NCBI RefSeq assembly: GCF_036053395.1
Contig: NZ_CP107942.1
Coordinates: forward strand, 1,764,501 to 1,828,500
Source of the DNA: Actinoplanes sp. NBC_00393
GTDB taxonomy: Bacteria; Actinomycetota; Actinomycetes; Mycobacteriales; Micromonosporaceae
Reading direction: 5' to 3'
DNA: 64,000 nucleotides
The translations under genes and the position numbers were made by a program. This document shows, piece by piece, positions 33,433 to 42,203 of this stretch. Every line of letters starts with the position of its first letter. The stretch's first letter is position 1. The notes below the pieces were generated by a model that was given only the letters and a program-made list of their open reading frames with translations, made no database searches and was not told the DNA's origin.

Positions 33433-33948
33433 GTGAGCATCTACGGCGTACTCGTCACGGCGATCCTTGGCCTCGGTGCCCTGTTCTTCAACATCAACAA
33501 GCTGCGGCGGGACGACTTCGAGCGCGTCCAGTCGCTGCATGCCGATCTGACCACTGGGCCGGTAGCCGAGGCGCGGCACGTAGCCGGGTCGGCGTTCGAG
33601 GACAAGGCCCGCGGTCACGTGGTGGAGCTGACCACCGAAGAGATCAAGTCGCTGTTCATCGTGCTGTGGTGCTTCGAGCGGATCGACGCGGCCCGCAGTT
33701 CCATGGTCGGGCGGTGGCGCTTCATACCGCGCCTCTACAACCCGCGGCAGGCCCTCGACGACAGCGTCCGCAACCACGTGCGGATCTACAACGGGTATGT
33801 GGCTGAGCGCCTCCCGCACGACAGCGGGGCGTTCACCGCGCTCACCGCCCGGGACCGGGCGCTCGGCCTCCGGCATCTGGCCGACGAACTCGGCGTCGGC
33901 ACCGATCACATCGCCGTACCGGTCACGGGCGGGGTTTCAGCAGGGTGA
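33433..33948 (+). CDS. Membrane-anchored hypothetical protein
   Basis: A 171-residue protein with one N-terminal membrane helix (IYGVLVTAILGLGALFF) followed by a helical cytoplasmic part containing ELTTEEIKSLFIVLWCFERI and RNHVRIYNGYVAERL. I do not recognise the family. GTG 33433 is preceded by GGGAGGAG at a long distance; a TTG at 33397 is an alternative. Its last 26 nt overlap the convergent gene's 3' end. Confidence 0.6.
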   Translation: MSIYGVLVTAILGLGALFFNINKLRRDDFERVQSLHADLTTGPVAEARHVAGSAFEDKARGHVVELTTEEIKSLFIVLWCFERIDAARSSMVGRWRFIPRLYNPRQALDDSVRNHVRIYNGYVAERLPHDSGAFTALTARDRALGLRHLADELGVGTDHIAVPVTGGVSAG

Positions 33949-36868
33949 TGCGGTTGGCGCCGAGCTCGGTCACGTACAGGTTGCCGGTGCTCAGATCCTC
34001 GGTGACGTCGAGCGGCTGACTGAAACCGGTCAGGCCGGGCACGCCGGTGGTGCGGTTGCTGAGGGCGCCGGAAGCGGCCACGTCGAAGGTCTGGATGTCC
34101 TGGCCGGAGGAGTAGCGCACGACCAGCAGCTTGCCGTCCAGGGCGCCGCCGAAGGCTGGGCCGCGATACTCGATGACGCCGTTCGCGGAGGCGTGCAGGC
34201 CGGCGTCGTACGTGCCGGCGAGGTCGAAGTTCGGGTCGGGCTGGGTGCCGTCGGGGTAGGCGGGCACCTCGAACGGGTCGGCGCTGCCGGTCGGGTCGCC
34301 GCCGGCCAGGACCCACTCGCAGCGCAGCGGGTTCGGGTGGCCGTAGTAGCGGCCCGGCTTCACGTCGAAGACGTAGTCCGTCTCGGCGGTGGGCACGCTG
34401 GTCAGCGCGGGTACGGCCGGGCCGGTGTAGCCGCGGCGGGCGCAGGCGGCGGGCAGCGTGGCCGGGGTGGCGGGGGTGTTGCCGCCGGCCGCGGAACCGT
34501 TCGTCGGGGCGTACAGGTGGCCGTTGCGGTGCCAGACCAGGTCGTAGGCGTTGCGCACGCCGGTGGCGTGCAGGGTCAGAGGGGCATTTGCCGCGTACGG
34601 GTCGTAGGCGCCGCCGTCCTCGGTCTTCACGTTGAGCGGCAGGGTGGCCGGGAGCCGGGCCGGGTCGAGGCGCAGGATCGCCGCGCTGAGCAGGCGTTCC
34701 GGACGGTTGCCCCAGGTCGAGTCGGGGGCGCCCATCGCGTTGTTGGCGCCCTGGCTCAGGTACAGCGCGCCGTCCGGGCCGAACGCGAGCGAGTTCGTCT
34801 CGTGGTCCTTCACCGAGCGCGGCAGGTTCACCACGACCTGCGTGTACGTGCCGAGGTCGGCGCCGGTGAGCCGGCCGATCCGGCCGGACCAGTCGGGGAC
34901 GTTCAGCGGTCCGACGTACTGATAGTTGTCGGTGATCCAGAGGATCGGCGCGGTGGCCGTCGACGCCGGGTCGAAGGCCATGCCGATGACGGTCCGGGCG
35001 GGTGCGCCGGGCAGGCCAAGGGTGGCGGCGTTGTCGCGTACGGTCGTGATGATCGTCGCCGTGCCGAGGGTGCCGTCCGCGTTGATCGGGAAGCGGAAGA
35101 TCCGCCCGTCCAGGGTGCCCGCGTAGAGCCGCCCGTCCGGTCCCTTGACCACGGTGGTGAACCCGGCGCCGGTGGCCACGCCGACGGTCTTGTCGAAGGC
35201 GATCGGCCCGCCGGTACCGCCGCCGCTGCCGGTGGTGAACACGATCGAGAACGGCGCGAACGCCTTGCCGGTCACGTCTTCCACCCCGGCGGTCAGGGTG
35301 AACCGGTACGCGGTGTTCGCCGCGAGCGCCGCCGTGGGGGAGAGGTTGACGACGTCACCGCCACCGCTGGTGATGGTGGTCGCGGGCACGGCCGAGCCGT
35401 CGGAGAGCCGGGTCAGCGTCACGGTCGAAGCGGTCAGCGACGACGCGGCGACACCGCCGTTCGGCAGGACCAGGTCCTCGACGACGCTGCCGGTCGTGGA
35501 CACACCGGTGGCGCCGTTGGCGGGCGTGCTCGCGCGTACCGAAGGAATGGCCGCCCAGGCCGGCACCGAGACGATGTCGATGTAGTTGAACTTGGTGTTG
35601 CTGCCGCCGGAGGGCGTCAGTGTGAGCTTGCCGTCGGTGACCCGGACCGTGCGGGTGGCCGTAGCGTGCCGCGTCGCGCTGGTCGGCACGAAGTTCGCGA
35701 TCGCGTTCTGGTCCTCGACGTTCGCCCAGTGCACGCTGTCCAGCGCGGTCCCGGCGTCACCCACCGCGACGGTCACCGTGTAGAGCCCGGCCGGCACCGC
35801 GGCCTCCCAGGCGCCCGGCGTCGGCACGCCGGCCGAGCCGGCCGGCAGCTGCGCATGGATCAGCGTGGCCAGCCGCACGTCGGCCTGACCGGCCGCCGGG
35901 TTCCGGTTACGGCCGTTCCCGGCCAGGCTCACCGGAGTCCGTTCGCCCAGGTCAACCCATCCATAGGTACGGGCAGCCGTGTACGCGTCACCGGAGTCCC
36001 GCACATACCCGGCGGGTGACGCCGTCGCCGCATCCGAGAAGTTGACCTTCAAACTGAACGCCGCCGGAGTCGCGCTCACCGTGTTCGTCTGCCCCGACGC
36101 GTCCGTCACCTGGTAGCTGTAGGTGGTCCCGTTCGTCACCGCGGTGTCCAGGTACGACGTGCGGCTCGACGTGGCCAGCGGGGTCCCGTTGCGCAGCACC
36201 TGGAAGTCGCCGGAGCTGCCGGTCCAGCTCAGCGCCACCTGGCCGTCCCCGGCCGTCGCGACCAGCGCCGCCGGCGGCTCGTCGGTCACCCGGGCGATCT
36301 CGACGTAATTCAGCTTCGTGTTGCGGCCGCCGACCGCGTCCACGGTGAGCCGCCCGTCGCTCACCGGGACAGTGACCGTGGCCTGCCGGAACTCCGCGGC
36401 GGCGGTCGAGACGAACGCGCTGATCGCGGCGACCCCCTCGACCCGCACGGTGTGGCTGCTGTCGTACGCCGGCTGGTCACCCACCGACACCGTGACCTGA
36501 TACCGCCCGGCCGGCAGCGCATACTCCCAGGCACCGGCCGTGGTGACGCCGTTGCCGCCGCCGACGTCGCCGTACTGCATGTGGATGATCGTGTTCAGCC
36601 GCGCGTCGATGCCGGTGCGGGCCCGATCCCGGGTGTTGCGGCTCAGATCGAGCGGCGCGCGGTTGTCCTGCCGCACCCAGCCCCGCCCGCGCGCAGCGTC
36701 GAACGCGGCGCCGGTGTCCGCGGTGTACCCGGCCGGCGTGGCGGACGCCCCCGGCTGAAAATCGACCTTCGCAACCGGGGTGACGGCCGCATGCGCCGGC
36801 CCGGCGGGAACCAGCGTGGCCAGCGAAAGCAGAGCGACAACGGCGACTGTCCGAACTCGACGGAGCAT
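33923..36868 (-). CDS. Secreted malectin-FnIII-sorbosone dehydrogenase-like protein
   Basis: A 981-residue exported protein. A signal peptide ends near PAHA. Two malectin-like carbohydrate-binding domains of about 150 residues follow (first VAKVDFQPGASATPAGY, second LKVNFSDAATASPAGYVRDS), with a fibronectin III domain between them (VALSWTGSSGDFQVLR). A Big_5/Ig-like domain (STPANGATGVSTTGSV) then leads to a C-terminal six-bladed propeller of the PQQ glucose/sorbosone dehydrogenase type (TVVKGPDGRLYAGTLDG, LAFGPDGALYLSQGANN, GVRNAYDLVWH). It probably binds and may oxidise polysaccharide outside the cell. Confidence 0.82.
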   Translation of the reverse strand: MLRRVRTVAVVALLSLATLVPAGPAHAAVTPVAKVDFQPGASATPAGYTADTGAAFDAARGRGWVRQDNRAPLDLSRNTRDRARTGIDARLNTIIHMQYGDVGGGNGVTTAGAWEYALPAGRYQVTVSVGDQPAYDSSHTVRVEGVAAISAFVSTAAAEFRQATVTVPVSDGRLTVDAVGGRNTKLNYVEIARVTDEPPAALVATAGDGQVALSWTGSSGDFQVLRNGTPLATSSRTSYLDTAVTNGTTYSYQVTDASGQTNTVSATPAAFSLKVNFSDAATASPAGYVRDSGDAYTAARTYGWVDLGERTPVSLAGNGRNRNPAAGQADVRLATLIHAQLPAGSAGVPTPGAWEAAVPAGLYTVTVAVGDAGTALDSVHWANVEDQNAIANFVPTSATRHATATRTVRVTDGKLTLTPSGGSNTKFNYIDIVSVPAWAAIPSVRASTPANGATGVSTTGSVVEDLVLPNGGVAASSLTASTVTLTRLSDGSAVPATTITSGGGDVVNLSPTAALAANTAYRFTLTAGVEDVTGKAFAPFSIVFTTGSGGGTGGPIAFDKTVGVATGAGFTTVVKGPDGRLYAGTLDGRIFRFPINADGTLGTATIITTVRDNAATLGLPGAPARTVIGMAFDPASTATAPILWITDNYQYVGPLNVPDWSGRIGRLTGADLGTYTQVVVNLPRSVKDHETNSLAFGPDGALYLSQGANNAMGAPDSTWGNRPERLLSAAILRLDPARLPATLPLNVKTEDGGAYDPYAANAPLTLHATGVRNAYDLVWHRNGHLYAPTNGSAAGGNTPATPATLPAACARRGYTGPAVPALTSVPTAETDYVFDVKPGRYYGHPNPLRCEWVLAGGDPTGSADPFEVPAYPDGTQPDPNFDLAGTYDAGLHASANGVIEYRGPAFGGALDGKLLVVRYSSGQDIQTFDVAASGALSNRTTGVPGLTGFSQPLDVTEDLSTGNLYVTELGANRITLLKPRP

Positions 36869-36933
36869 GCACTCAACGTGGCACATCCACCCAGCCGCCG
36901 GGGTGTCATATATCCGTCCTCATAGATGGCCGT

Positions 36934-38004
36934 TCAGGGCTGGTTCCGAAACCGTTCCACCGGCCGCAGATCCTCCCGCCGCCGGGCCGCGGCGGAAAGG
37001 TGCCAGGTTTCGCGCGTCTTGTCCCACGACACAAGTTGAAGGATCAGACCGCGACCGACATAGGTTTCCGCCGTATGGTTGAGCCACTCGCGGTCGCCGA
37101 CCGGCACCCGGTGCAGCCCGGCCACTATCCGGCCCAGGTCCTCCCGCCAGATTCGGCCATGTGTGGTGTAGGGCCCGGTCATCGTCGCCTCGAACAGAAG
37201 AGAGGCGAGCAGGAACTCGCTCAGCGGCAGCGGTTTCCGTTCGAGTTCGGTGCCGTCATGCAGAAAGAAGACTGGTGGGTCGTCGCCGTGCGGGTCGGTG
37301 AGCATGACGAAACAGCCCTGGTTCTCGATGCCGAACCGCAGCCGGCCCGCTTCATCGAGCCGCAGCTGATGAGCTGCGATGAATTCGTCCTGGATGCCGA
37401 GCAGTTCCTCGCGGCCGGCGACAGCGTCGTGCAGCATGGCCAAGGGTCGCGGCATCGGCGCTGACGGGAGCGGTTGTGGGCCGACGGCCGACGGCACGTC
37501 GGCGTACCAGCTGGTCACGAACTCGTGCAGGGCACTCACCGGATCGTGCGGCAGGTGCCGCAGCCAGGTCACGCCCGGGCGTTCCGGAGCGGGCGGCGAC
37601 GGGTCGGCGGGCCGGACGCAGTCCAGGTACTCGAACGGCAGCGCGGGGTCGAGTTCGAAACGCAGACCGAGCAACTGTGACGGCCGGGTCCCGATGGAGT
37701 AGGAGGCACCGGCCTCCCGCAGCGCGCCGAGTGGCAGCAGTCCGCCGGGCAGCCGAACGAAACCTTCGATGCGCTGCGGATTCCGCGGACCGCACGTCAG
37801 AACCGCGTGGACGTCGGCGGGGAACGGCGCGTGGACCTCGGCGTGCCATGCGTCCTGGATGCCGGTGCCATCCGGGCGGTCGCCCGCCTCGAACAGGATC
37901 ATGACGAGGTCAGGGCTCAGCACGTAGGTGACCAGCGGTGTCCGGTAGACCTGCGGGTCGCTGCCGGCGCCGGCCAGCAGATCGGCCTCGGAGATCAGGT
38001 TCAC
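36934..38004 (-). CDS. Hypothetical protein with SUKH-like C-terminal part
   Basis: A 356-residue cytoplasmic protein. The first half (SPDLVMILFEAGDRPDG, HAVLTCGPRNPQRIEGFVRL) is unfamiliar. The second half, RLRFGIENQGCFVMLTD followed by PPVFFLHDGTE and PLSEFLLASLLFEATM, resembles SUKH (SMI1/KNR4) proteins, which often serve as immunity proteins to toxins. There is no toxin gene nearby, so this remains a resemblance. It follows the quinone oxidoreductase gene on the same strand with a 16 nt gap. Confidence 0.55.
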   Translation of the reverse strand: MNLISEADLLAGAGSDPQVYRTPLVTYVLSPDLVMILFEAGDRPDGTGIQDAWHAEVHAPFPADVHAVLTCGPRNPQRIEGFVRLPGGLLPLGALREAGASYSIGTRPSQLLGLRFELDPALPFEYLDCVRPADPSPPAPERPGVTWLRHLPHDPVSALHEFVTSWYADVPSAVGPQPLPSAPMPRPLAMLHDAVAGREELLGIQDEFIAAHQLRLDEAGRLRFGIENQGCFVMLTDPHGDDPPVFFLHDGTELERKPLPLSEFLLASLLFEATMTGPYTTHGRIWREDLGRIVAGLHRVPVGDREWLNHTAETYVGRGLILQLVSWDKTRETWHLSAAARRREDLRPVERFRNQP

Positions 38005-38020
38005 CCGCGGACTGTAACGG

Positions 38021-38935
38021 TTACGGGACGAGGACGACCTTGCCGCGCGGGTGGGTCTGTTCGACGTGCTGGTGGGCCTCGGCGGCGGCGGTCAGCGGGA
38101 AGGTCGTTGCTACGCGGGTCTGCAGGCGGCCGTCGGCCACGGCCTCCAGCAGGTCGTGCAGGGCCAGCTGGTTCACCTCGACCAGCACCACCTCCTGGCG
38201 CACCTTGCGGGCCGGGTCGAGGGCCGGGGTCGGGCGGGTGGTCACCACGACGCCGCCGGGGGAGAGGGCTGCAGCGGCCGGGTCGCCCAGCGGGACCGCG
38301 TCCAGCACGGCCGGGACCGGGGTGCCGGCGGCGAGGTCGGCTCCGCGCCGCAGCACGGTCTGGGCGCCGAGGTCGCGTACCCAAGCTTCGTCGTCGTGGG
38401 TGGCCTGCGCGCGTACCGTGTGGCCGGACTGCGCTGCCAGCTGGACTGCGAAACCGCCGACGCCGCCGCTCGCGCCGGTCACCAGGATCTCGGTGGGGCC
38501 GGTCAGGTCGAAGATCTTCAGCGCGCGGTGGGCGGTCAGGGCGTTGAGCGGCACGGTTGCGGCGACCACCGGGTCCAGGCCGGCGGGCAGGGGGACCAGC
38601 CAGGCGGCTTCGGCGGGGACCAGTTCCGCGTACGCCCCGATGGCGCCACGCGTGAGGAACCAGGGGATCATGCCGACCACGAGGTCGCCCACTGCCAGAC
38701 CGCTGACCTCGTCGCCGACCGCCACCACCTCGCCGGCGATGTCCCAGCCCAGTGTGAACGGCGGCGGCACCGGGCCGCCCGGGATGTGCCCGACCCGGGC
38801 GGCGATGTCGGCCGGGTTCACGCAAGCGGCCAGGGTCCGGACGACGACCTGACCGGCGGCCGGCACCGGATCGGGCACCTCGACGACCTGAAGGACTTCC
38901 GGCCCGCCCGCGGCGGTCACTGCAATCGCGCGCAT
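38021..38935 (-). CDS. NADPH:quinone oxidoreductase-like MDR enzyme
   Basis: A 304-residue medium-chain dehydrogenase/reductase without the zinc ligands of alcohol dehydrogenases. FTLGWDIAGEVVAVGDEV and the Rossmann motif VTGASGGVGGFAVQLAAQ identify it; the last strand is HPRGKVVLVP. The start is well set: ATG 38935 with GGGGAGG 5 nt upstream. A longer upstream frame is antisense to the neighbouring gene. The family reduces quinones or enals with NADPH. It is divergent from the C45 hydrolase gene. Confidence 0.87.
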   Translation of the reverse strand: MRAIAVTAAGGPEVLQVVEVPDPVPAAGQVVVRTLAACVNPADIAARVGHIPGGPVPPPFTLGWDIAGEVVAVGDEVSGLAVGDLVVGMIPWFLTRGAIGAYAELVPAEAAWLVPLPAGLDPVVAATVPLNALTAHRALKIFDLTGPTEILVTGASGGVGGFAVQLAAQSGHTVRAQATHDDEAWVRDLGAQTVLRRGADLAAGTPVPAVLDAVPLGDPAAAALSPGGVVVTTRPTPALDPARKVRQEVVLVEVNQLALHDLLEAVADGRLQTRVATTFPLTAAAEAHQHVEQTHPRGKVVLVP

Positions 38936-39007
38936 CGATACCTCCCCGTGTTTGTCGCCTACTGTCTCATCGGTTCCGCTTCCGCGTCCAAGGTGGAAAC
39001 TGGACGG

Positions 39008-40036
39008 GTGCGCAGAACCCTGGCGGCGATCCTCACGGGCATGCTGATATTGCCCGGTGTCGCGGCGTGTTCGAGGCCCGGCGAGGGATCCAGCGCGCCC
39101 GCGGCCGGCGTGCCGGGCGCTTCCCGGCAGACCGTGGCCGAGGCCGACACCACCCTGGCCAGCCTGCGCCGGATTCCCGGCACCCACATGTACTCGATGA
39201 TCTACTCCGGCGACTACGACGAGCTGGCCGGCGTGCCGATCCCGCCGTCCGCGAAACCGTTCGGGTGCTCGCTGTTCTACGCCACCGGCGCGCCGGGGCG
39301 CAGCGTCTACGCCCGCAACTTCGACTGGGACTTCAACCCGGCGCTGGTCCTGCACACCGATCCACCCGACGGTCACGCCTCCGTCTCCATCGTCGACCTC
39401 TTCTACCTCGGCGTCCCGACCGGCGTGGACCCGCTCACCGACGACGCGGCCCGCCGCCGGCTGCTCGATGCGCCGCTGCTGCCGTTCGACGGCATGAACG
39501 ATCAGGGCCTGGTCGTCGGGATGGCCGCCGACGAGTCGGGCCGCGCTTCCGCGAAGGCCGACCGGCCGACGGTCGGCAGCGTCCGCGTCCTGCGGCTCAT
39601 GCTCGACCGGGCCGCCTCCGTCGACGAGGCCCTCGCGCTGCTCGACCGGGTCAATCTCGACTTCGACGGTGGCCCGCCGTTGCACTACCTGCTCGCTGAC
39701 CGGTCCGGCGCCTCGGCAGTCGTGGAGTTCGTCGACGGCAAGCAGGTGGTCACCCGCGGCGATCCCCGGTGGCACGCGCTCACCAATTTCCGGCTGGCCG
39801 GTGCGGACGCCGCCGAGAAACAAGCCGATCATCGGTACGCCACCGCGCGCGCCGCCCTGACCGAGCGCGCCGGGGTGCTCAGCCGGGAGCAGGCCTTCGA
39901 CGTGCTCGAAGCGGTCGCCCAGTCGCACACCCAGTGGTCGGTGACGTACGAGCCGCACAGCGGGGCGATGCACGTGGTCGCCCGCCAGGACTGGGCGGCC
40001 GTGCACGAGTTCAACCTGCGGATGGATCCGATCTGA
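39008..40036 (+). CDS. Secreted C45-type Ntn-hydrolase (linear amide hydrolase) lipoprotein
   Basis: A 342-residue lipoprotein with lipobox LPGVAAC. The putative nucleophile is the Cys in PFGCSLFYATG, with the Arg-rich oxyanion region RSVYARNFDWDFN that follows in acyl-CoA:6-aminopenicillanate acyltransferase-type and choloylglycine hydrolase-type enzymes. GMNDQGLVVGMA and HYLLADRSGASAVVEF complete the Ntn fold. Because the catalytic Cys is internal rather than N-terminal, activation would need cleavage at Gly-Cys. GTG 39008 is the start. The amide substrate is unknown. Confidence 0.75.
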   Translation: MRRTLAAILTGMLILPGVAACSRPGEGSSAPAAGVPGASRQTVAEADTTLASLRRIPGTHMYSMIYSGDYDELAGVPIPPSAKPFGCSLFYATGAPGRSVYARNFDWDFNPALVLHTDPPDGHASVSIVDLFYLGVPTGVDPLTDDAARRRLLDAPLLPFDGMNDQGLVVGMAADESGRASAKADRPTVGSVRVLRLMLDRAASVDEALALLDRVNLDFDGGPPLHYLLADRSGASAVVEFVDGKQVVTRGDPRWHALTNFRLAGADAAEKQADHRYATARAALTERAGVLSREQAFDVLEAVAQSHTQWSVTYEPHSGAMHVVARQDWAAVHEFNLRMDPI

Positions 40037-40067
40037 TAGCGCGCAAGTCGTGCTCACGGCCGCGTGG

Positions 40068-40499
40068 TCAGGAATGCGGAATGACGGCTTCGCGCAGCGG
40101 GTCGCCGCCGTCGACGAAGAGGCGGGCGCCGGGGCGGGTGGCTGCGGCGATCCGGGCCAGAGCTTGGCGACCGGCCTCCGGGTGGCGGCCGTCCAGGGCG
40201 CCGACCCTGATCGCGAAGACCAGGTCGTAGGGGTCTTCGCCGGGCTGCAGGACGAAGTCCTCGGCGGCTGCCTGGCGCACGCTCATCCGGCCGGCGGCGA
40301 TCTCGGCGGCGCAGGCGGTGGTGGCCTGGGCTATGGCGGTGGCGGAGCGGTCGACGGCCAGGATGTGGCCGGTGGTGAGACGGGCGGCGACGGCCCGGGC
40401 CGCGGCGCCGGGGCCGCAGCCGATCTCGAGGACGCGCAGGTGCGGTTCGAGGGGCAGGGCGTCCACGATCGCGGCCAGGCGGGGGGAGAGGGCGGGCAT
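40068..40499 (-). CDS. Small class I SAM methyltransferase
   Basis: A 143-residue methyltransferase-like protein with motif I LRVLEIGCGPGAAARAVAA, motif II ILAVDRSATAIAQA, and YDLVFAIRVGALDG. It is short for the family (usual 180-250) and lacks a clear substrate-binding cap, but the core is complete. A longer frame to 41123 only exists because it is antisense to the next gene. It is divergent from the YndJ-like gene, with a palindrome between. Confidence 0.78.
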   Translation of the reverse strand: MPALSPRLAAIVDALPLEPHLRVLEIGCGPGAAARAVAARLTTGHILAVDRSATAIAQATTACAAEIAAGRMSVRQAAAEDFVLQPGEDPYDLVFAIRVGALDGRHPEAGRQALARIAAATRPGARLFVDGGDPLREAVIPHS

Positions 40500-40526
40500 G
40501 GAAGCCGAGAGTACAGTCCTCGTTAG

Positions 40527-40540
40527 TTGAACGCGTTCAA
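40527..40540. promoter_or_regulatory. Perfect 14 bp palindrome between divergent genes
   Basis: TTGAACGCGTTCAA is completely self-complementary and lies 28 bp from the methyltransferase start and 17 bp from the YndJ-like start. Such a site commonly binds a TetR- or LacI-type dimer; no candidate regulator is adjacent, so the protein would be encoded elsewhere. Confidence 0.65.
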
Positions 40541-40556
40541 ATAACGGGGAGGCGGC

Positions 40557-41381
40557 GTGTGGGCGCTGGTGAACGTGCTGGTCACGGTGGGCATGCTGGT
40601 GGTCGTGCCGGCCGGTCTGCGGCTGCTGGCCCTGCCGGGTCTGGACCTGGCCCGGCGGGTCTGGCCCTACGCGGCAGTGGCGGGCGCGGTCAGCCTGTGG
40701 CTGCCGCGGGGGCCGGTCGCGGCGGGGCTCGCGGTTGGCTATCTGGTCGGGGCGGGAGTGCTTTGCGCGTACGCGGCACGGGTCTGGAACCAACCGGCGG
40801 TCGTGACCGCCCTGGTCAGCCCGGCCATCGCAGCGAGTGCGCTGGTCGGTGAGCGGGCGGGGCACGAGCTGTTCGGGTTCGAGATGGGCGTGCTGGCGCT
40901 GACCGTGGCGCACTTTCACTTTGCGGGGTTCGCGGCCGCGCTGATCGCCGGGCTGCACCGGCAGATCTCGCCCGGCCGATGGGCGGACGCGGCCGCGCTG
41001 ACCGTGCCCGCCGGGACCATGCTGGTGCTGCTCGGCTATTTCACCGGCGAGTTCGTGGAACTGGCCGGCGCGCTGGTGCTGACCGCCGGGATGTGGATCG
41101 TGGGATGGCTGACCTGGCGGCATGCCCGCAGCGGGCGCCTCGATCGGCTGACCGCTGCGCTGCTCGGCACGTCAGGGCTGGTGCTGGCGGCATCGATGGT
41201 GCTCGCGGTGAGCTGGGCGCTCGGCGAGGCCACCGGGATCCCGCACCCGTCACTGGCCTGGATGGCGGCCACGCACGGGGTGGCCAACGCGCTGGGCTTC
41301 GCGGTGTGCGGGATCGTCGGTTGGCGGCGGGCCGGCGCGATGCTGCCTGCGGCTGCGGCCGTGCCCAAGGTGGTGCTGTGA
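40557..41381 (+). CDS. YndJ-like integral membrane protein
   Basis: A 274-residue protein with about eight membrane segments. AHFHFAGFAAALIAGL in the middle and HPSLAWMAATHGVANALGF near the end carry the His residues that typify YndJ-family proteins, whose function is unknown. GTG 40557 follows GGGGAGG by 4 nt. It faces the methyltransferase across a shared control region. Confidence 0.78.
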   Translation: MWALVNVLVTVGMLVVVPAGLRLLALPGLDLARRVWPYAAVAGAVSLWLPRGPVAAGLAVGYLVGAGVLCAYAARVWNQPAVVTALVSPAIAASALVGERAGHELFGFEMGVLALTVAHFHFAGFAAALIAGLHRQISPGRWADAAALTVPAGTMLVLLGYFTGEFVELAGALVLTAGMWIVGWLTWRHARSGRLDRLTAALLGTSGLVLAASMVLAVSWALGEATGIPHPSLAWMAATHGVANALGFAVCGIVGWRRAGAMLPAAAAVPKVVL

Positions 41382-41413
41382 TGCCTTTGCCGGCGGCGTT
41401 CGCAGCTGTGCGG

Positions 41414-41524
41414 AGGCGGCGGTGTGCTGGTTGCGTTCGCATCCGTGCTGAGGCGGCGGTGTGCTGGTTGCGTTCGCATCCGTGCTGAGGCGGCGCTGTG
41501 CTGCGTGCCTTCGCAGCGTGCCGG
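41414..41524. repeat. 37 bp tandem repeat between convergent genes
   Basis: Two identical 37 bp units (41414-41450 and 41451-41487; starting AGGCGGCGGTGTGCTGGTTG) are followed by a diverged third (41488-41524). A weak copy also precedes them. They occupy the 180 bp between the YndJ-like and AHSA1 genes. No hairpin terminator was clear. Confidence 0.85.
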
Positions 41525-41561
41525 GCAGCTGTGCGGAGCCCGGCGCTGTGAGCTGCAGCGC

Positions 41562-42203
41562 TCAGGACTCGGGGGCGAAATGCTGGACGCCGAAGGCGAT
41601 CGCGGCGGCGAGGTCCTCGTCGCTGGTGCCCCAGGTGGACTGGACCACCGCGCCCCACGCGTGGCAGCTGCGGGTGGCGAAATCCCTGGCCTCTGCGGTG
41701 TCCTCCCAGGTGGCCGGGTCCATGGTGGCGCCGCGCAGGTGCATGTCCAGGGCGAGCACCGTCAAGTCCCAGCCGCCGCCGATGCCGATCGTGCCGCCCG
41801 GACCGTACTGCTTGACCATCTCGTCGACGATCTCGGCGGGGGAGGAATGCTCCAGCTCGAAGACGGTGCGGCCGGGGTCGCCCGCGCTGAGGCGGACCTC
41901 GACCTCGGTGGACATGCCCTCGCCGAGTACCCAGGTCACCTTGAGCAGGTGCGGAGCCTCGCAGCGCAGAATCTCGCCGCCGGCGTTGTCCTTCAGCTGG
42001 AAGGCGCCGCCCGGGCGGAAGTCGCCCTCGACCGGTCCGAGCCAGCGGGACAGGCGGTCCTGGTCGGTGCAGGCGTCCCAGACGTCCTCGACGTCGGCGT
42101 CGTAGACGCGGCGCAGCAGCAGCGAGCGTCCCTCGCCGGTGCTGACCGGCAGGGTGCCGAGTTCGCGGTGGGTGGCGTTGACCTGGTTGATGACGTCGAT
42201 CAT
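41562..42203 (-). CDS. SRPBCC/AHSA1-domain protein
   Basis: A 213-residue START-like fold. RSLLLRRVYDADVEDVWDAC, LSRWLGPVEGDFRPGG and the C-terminal GGWDLTVLALDMHL are diagnostic of AHSA1-type domains. These bind hydrophobic ligands. It is translated directly after the ArsR gene (ATGA overlap), a pairing that is widespread in actinobacteria. The actual ligand is unknown. Confidence 0.88.
   Translation of the reverse strand: MIDVINQVNATHRELGTLPVSTGEGRSLLLRRVYDADVEDVWDACTDQDRLSRWLGPVEGDFRPGGAFQLKDNAGGEILRCEAPHLLKVTWVLGEGMSTEVEVRLSAGDPGRTVFELEHSSPAEIVDEMVKQYGPGGTIGIGGGWDLTVLALDMHLRGATMDPATWEDTAEARDFATRSCHAWGAVVQSTWGTSDEDLAAAIAFGVQHFAPES

Noticed and set aside
33797..36019. A 740-codon plus-strand frame
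   Set aside because: It is antisense to the secreted malectin/dehydrogenase gene and shows no domain signatures.
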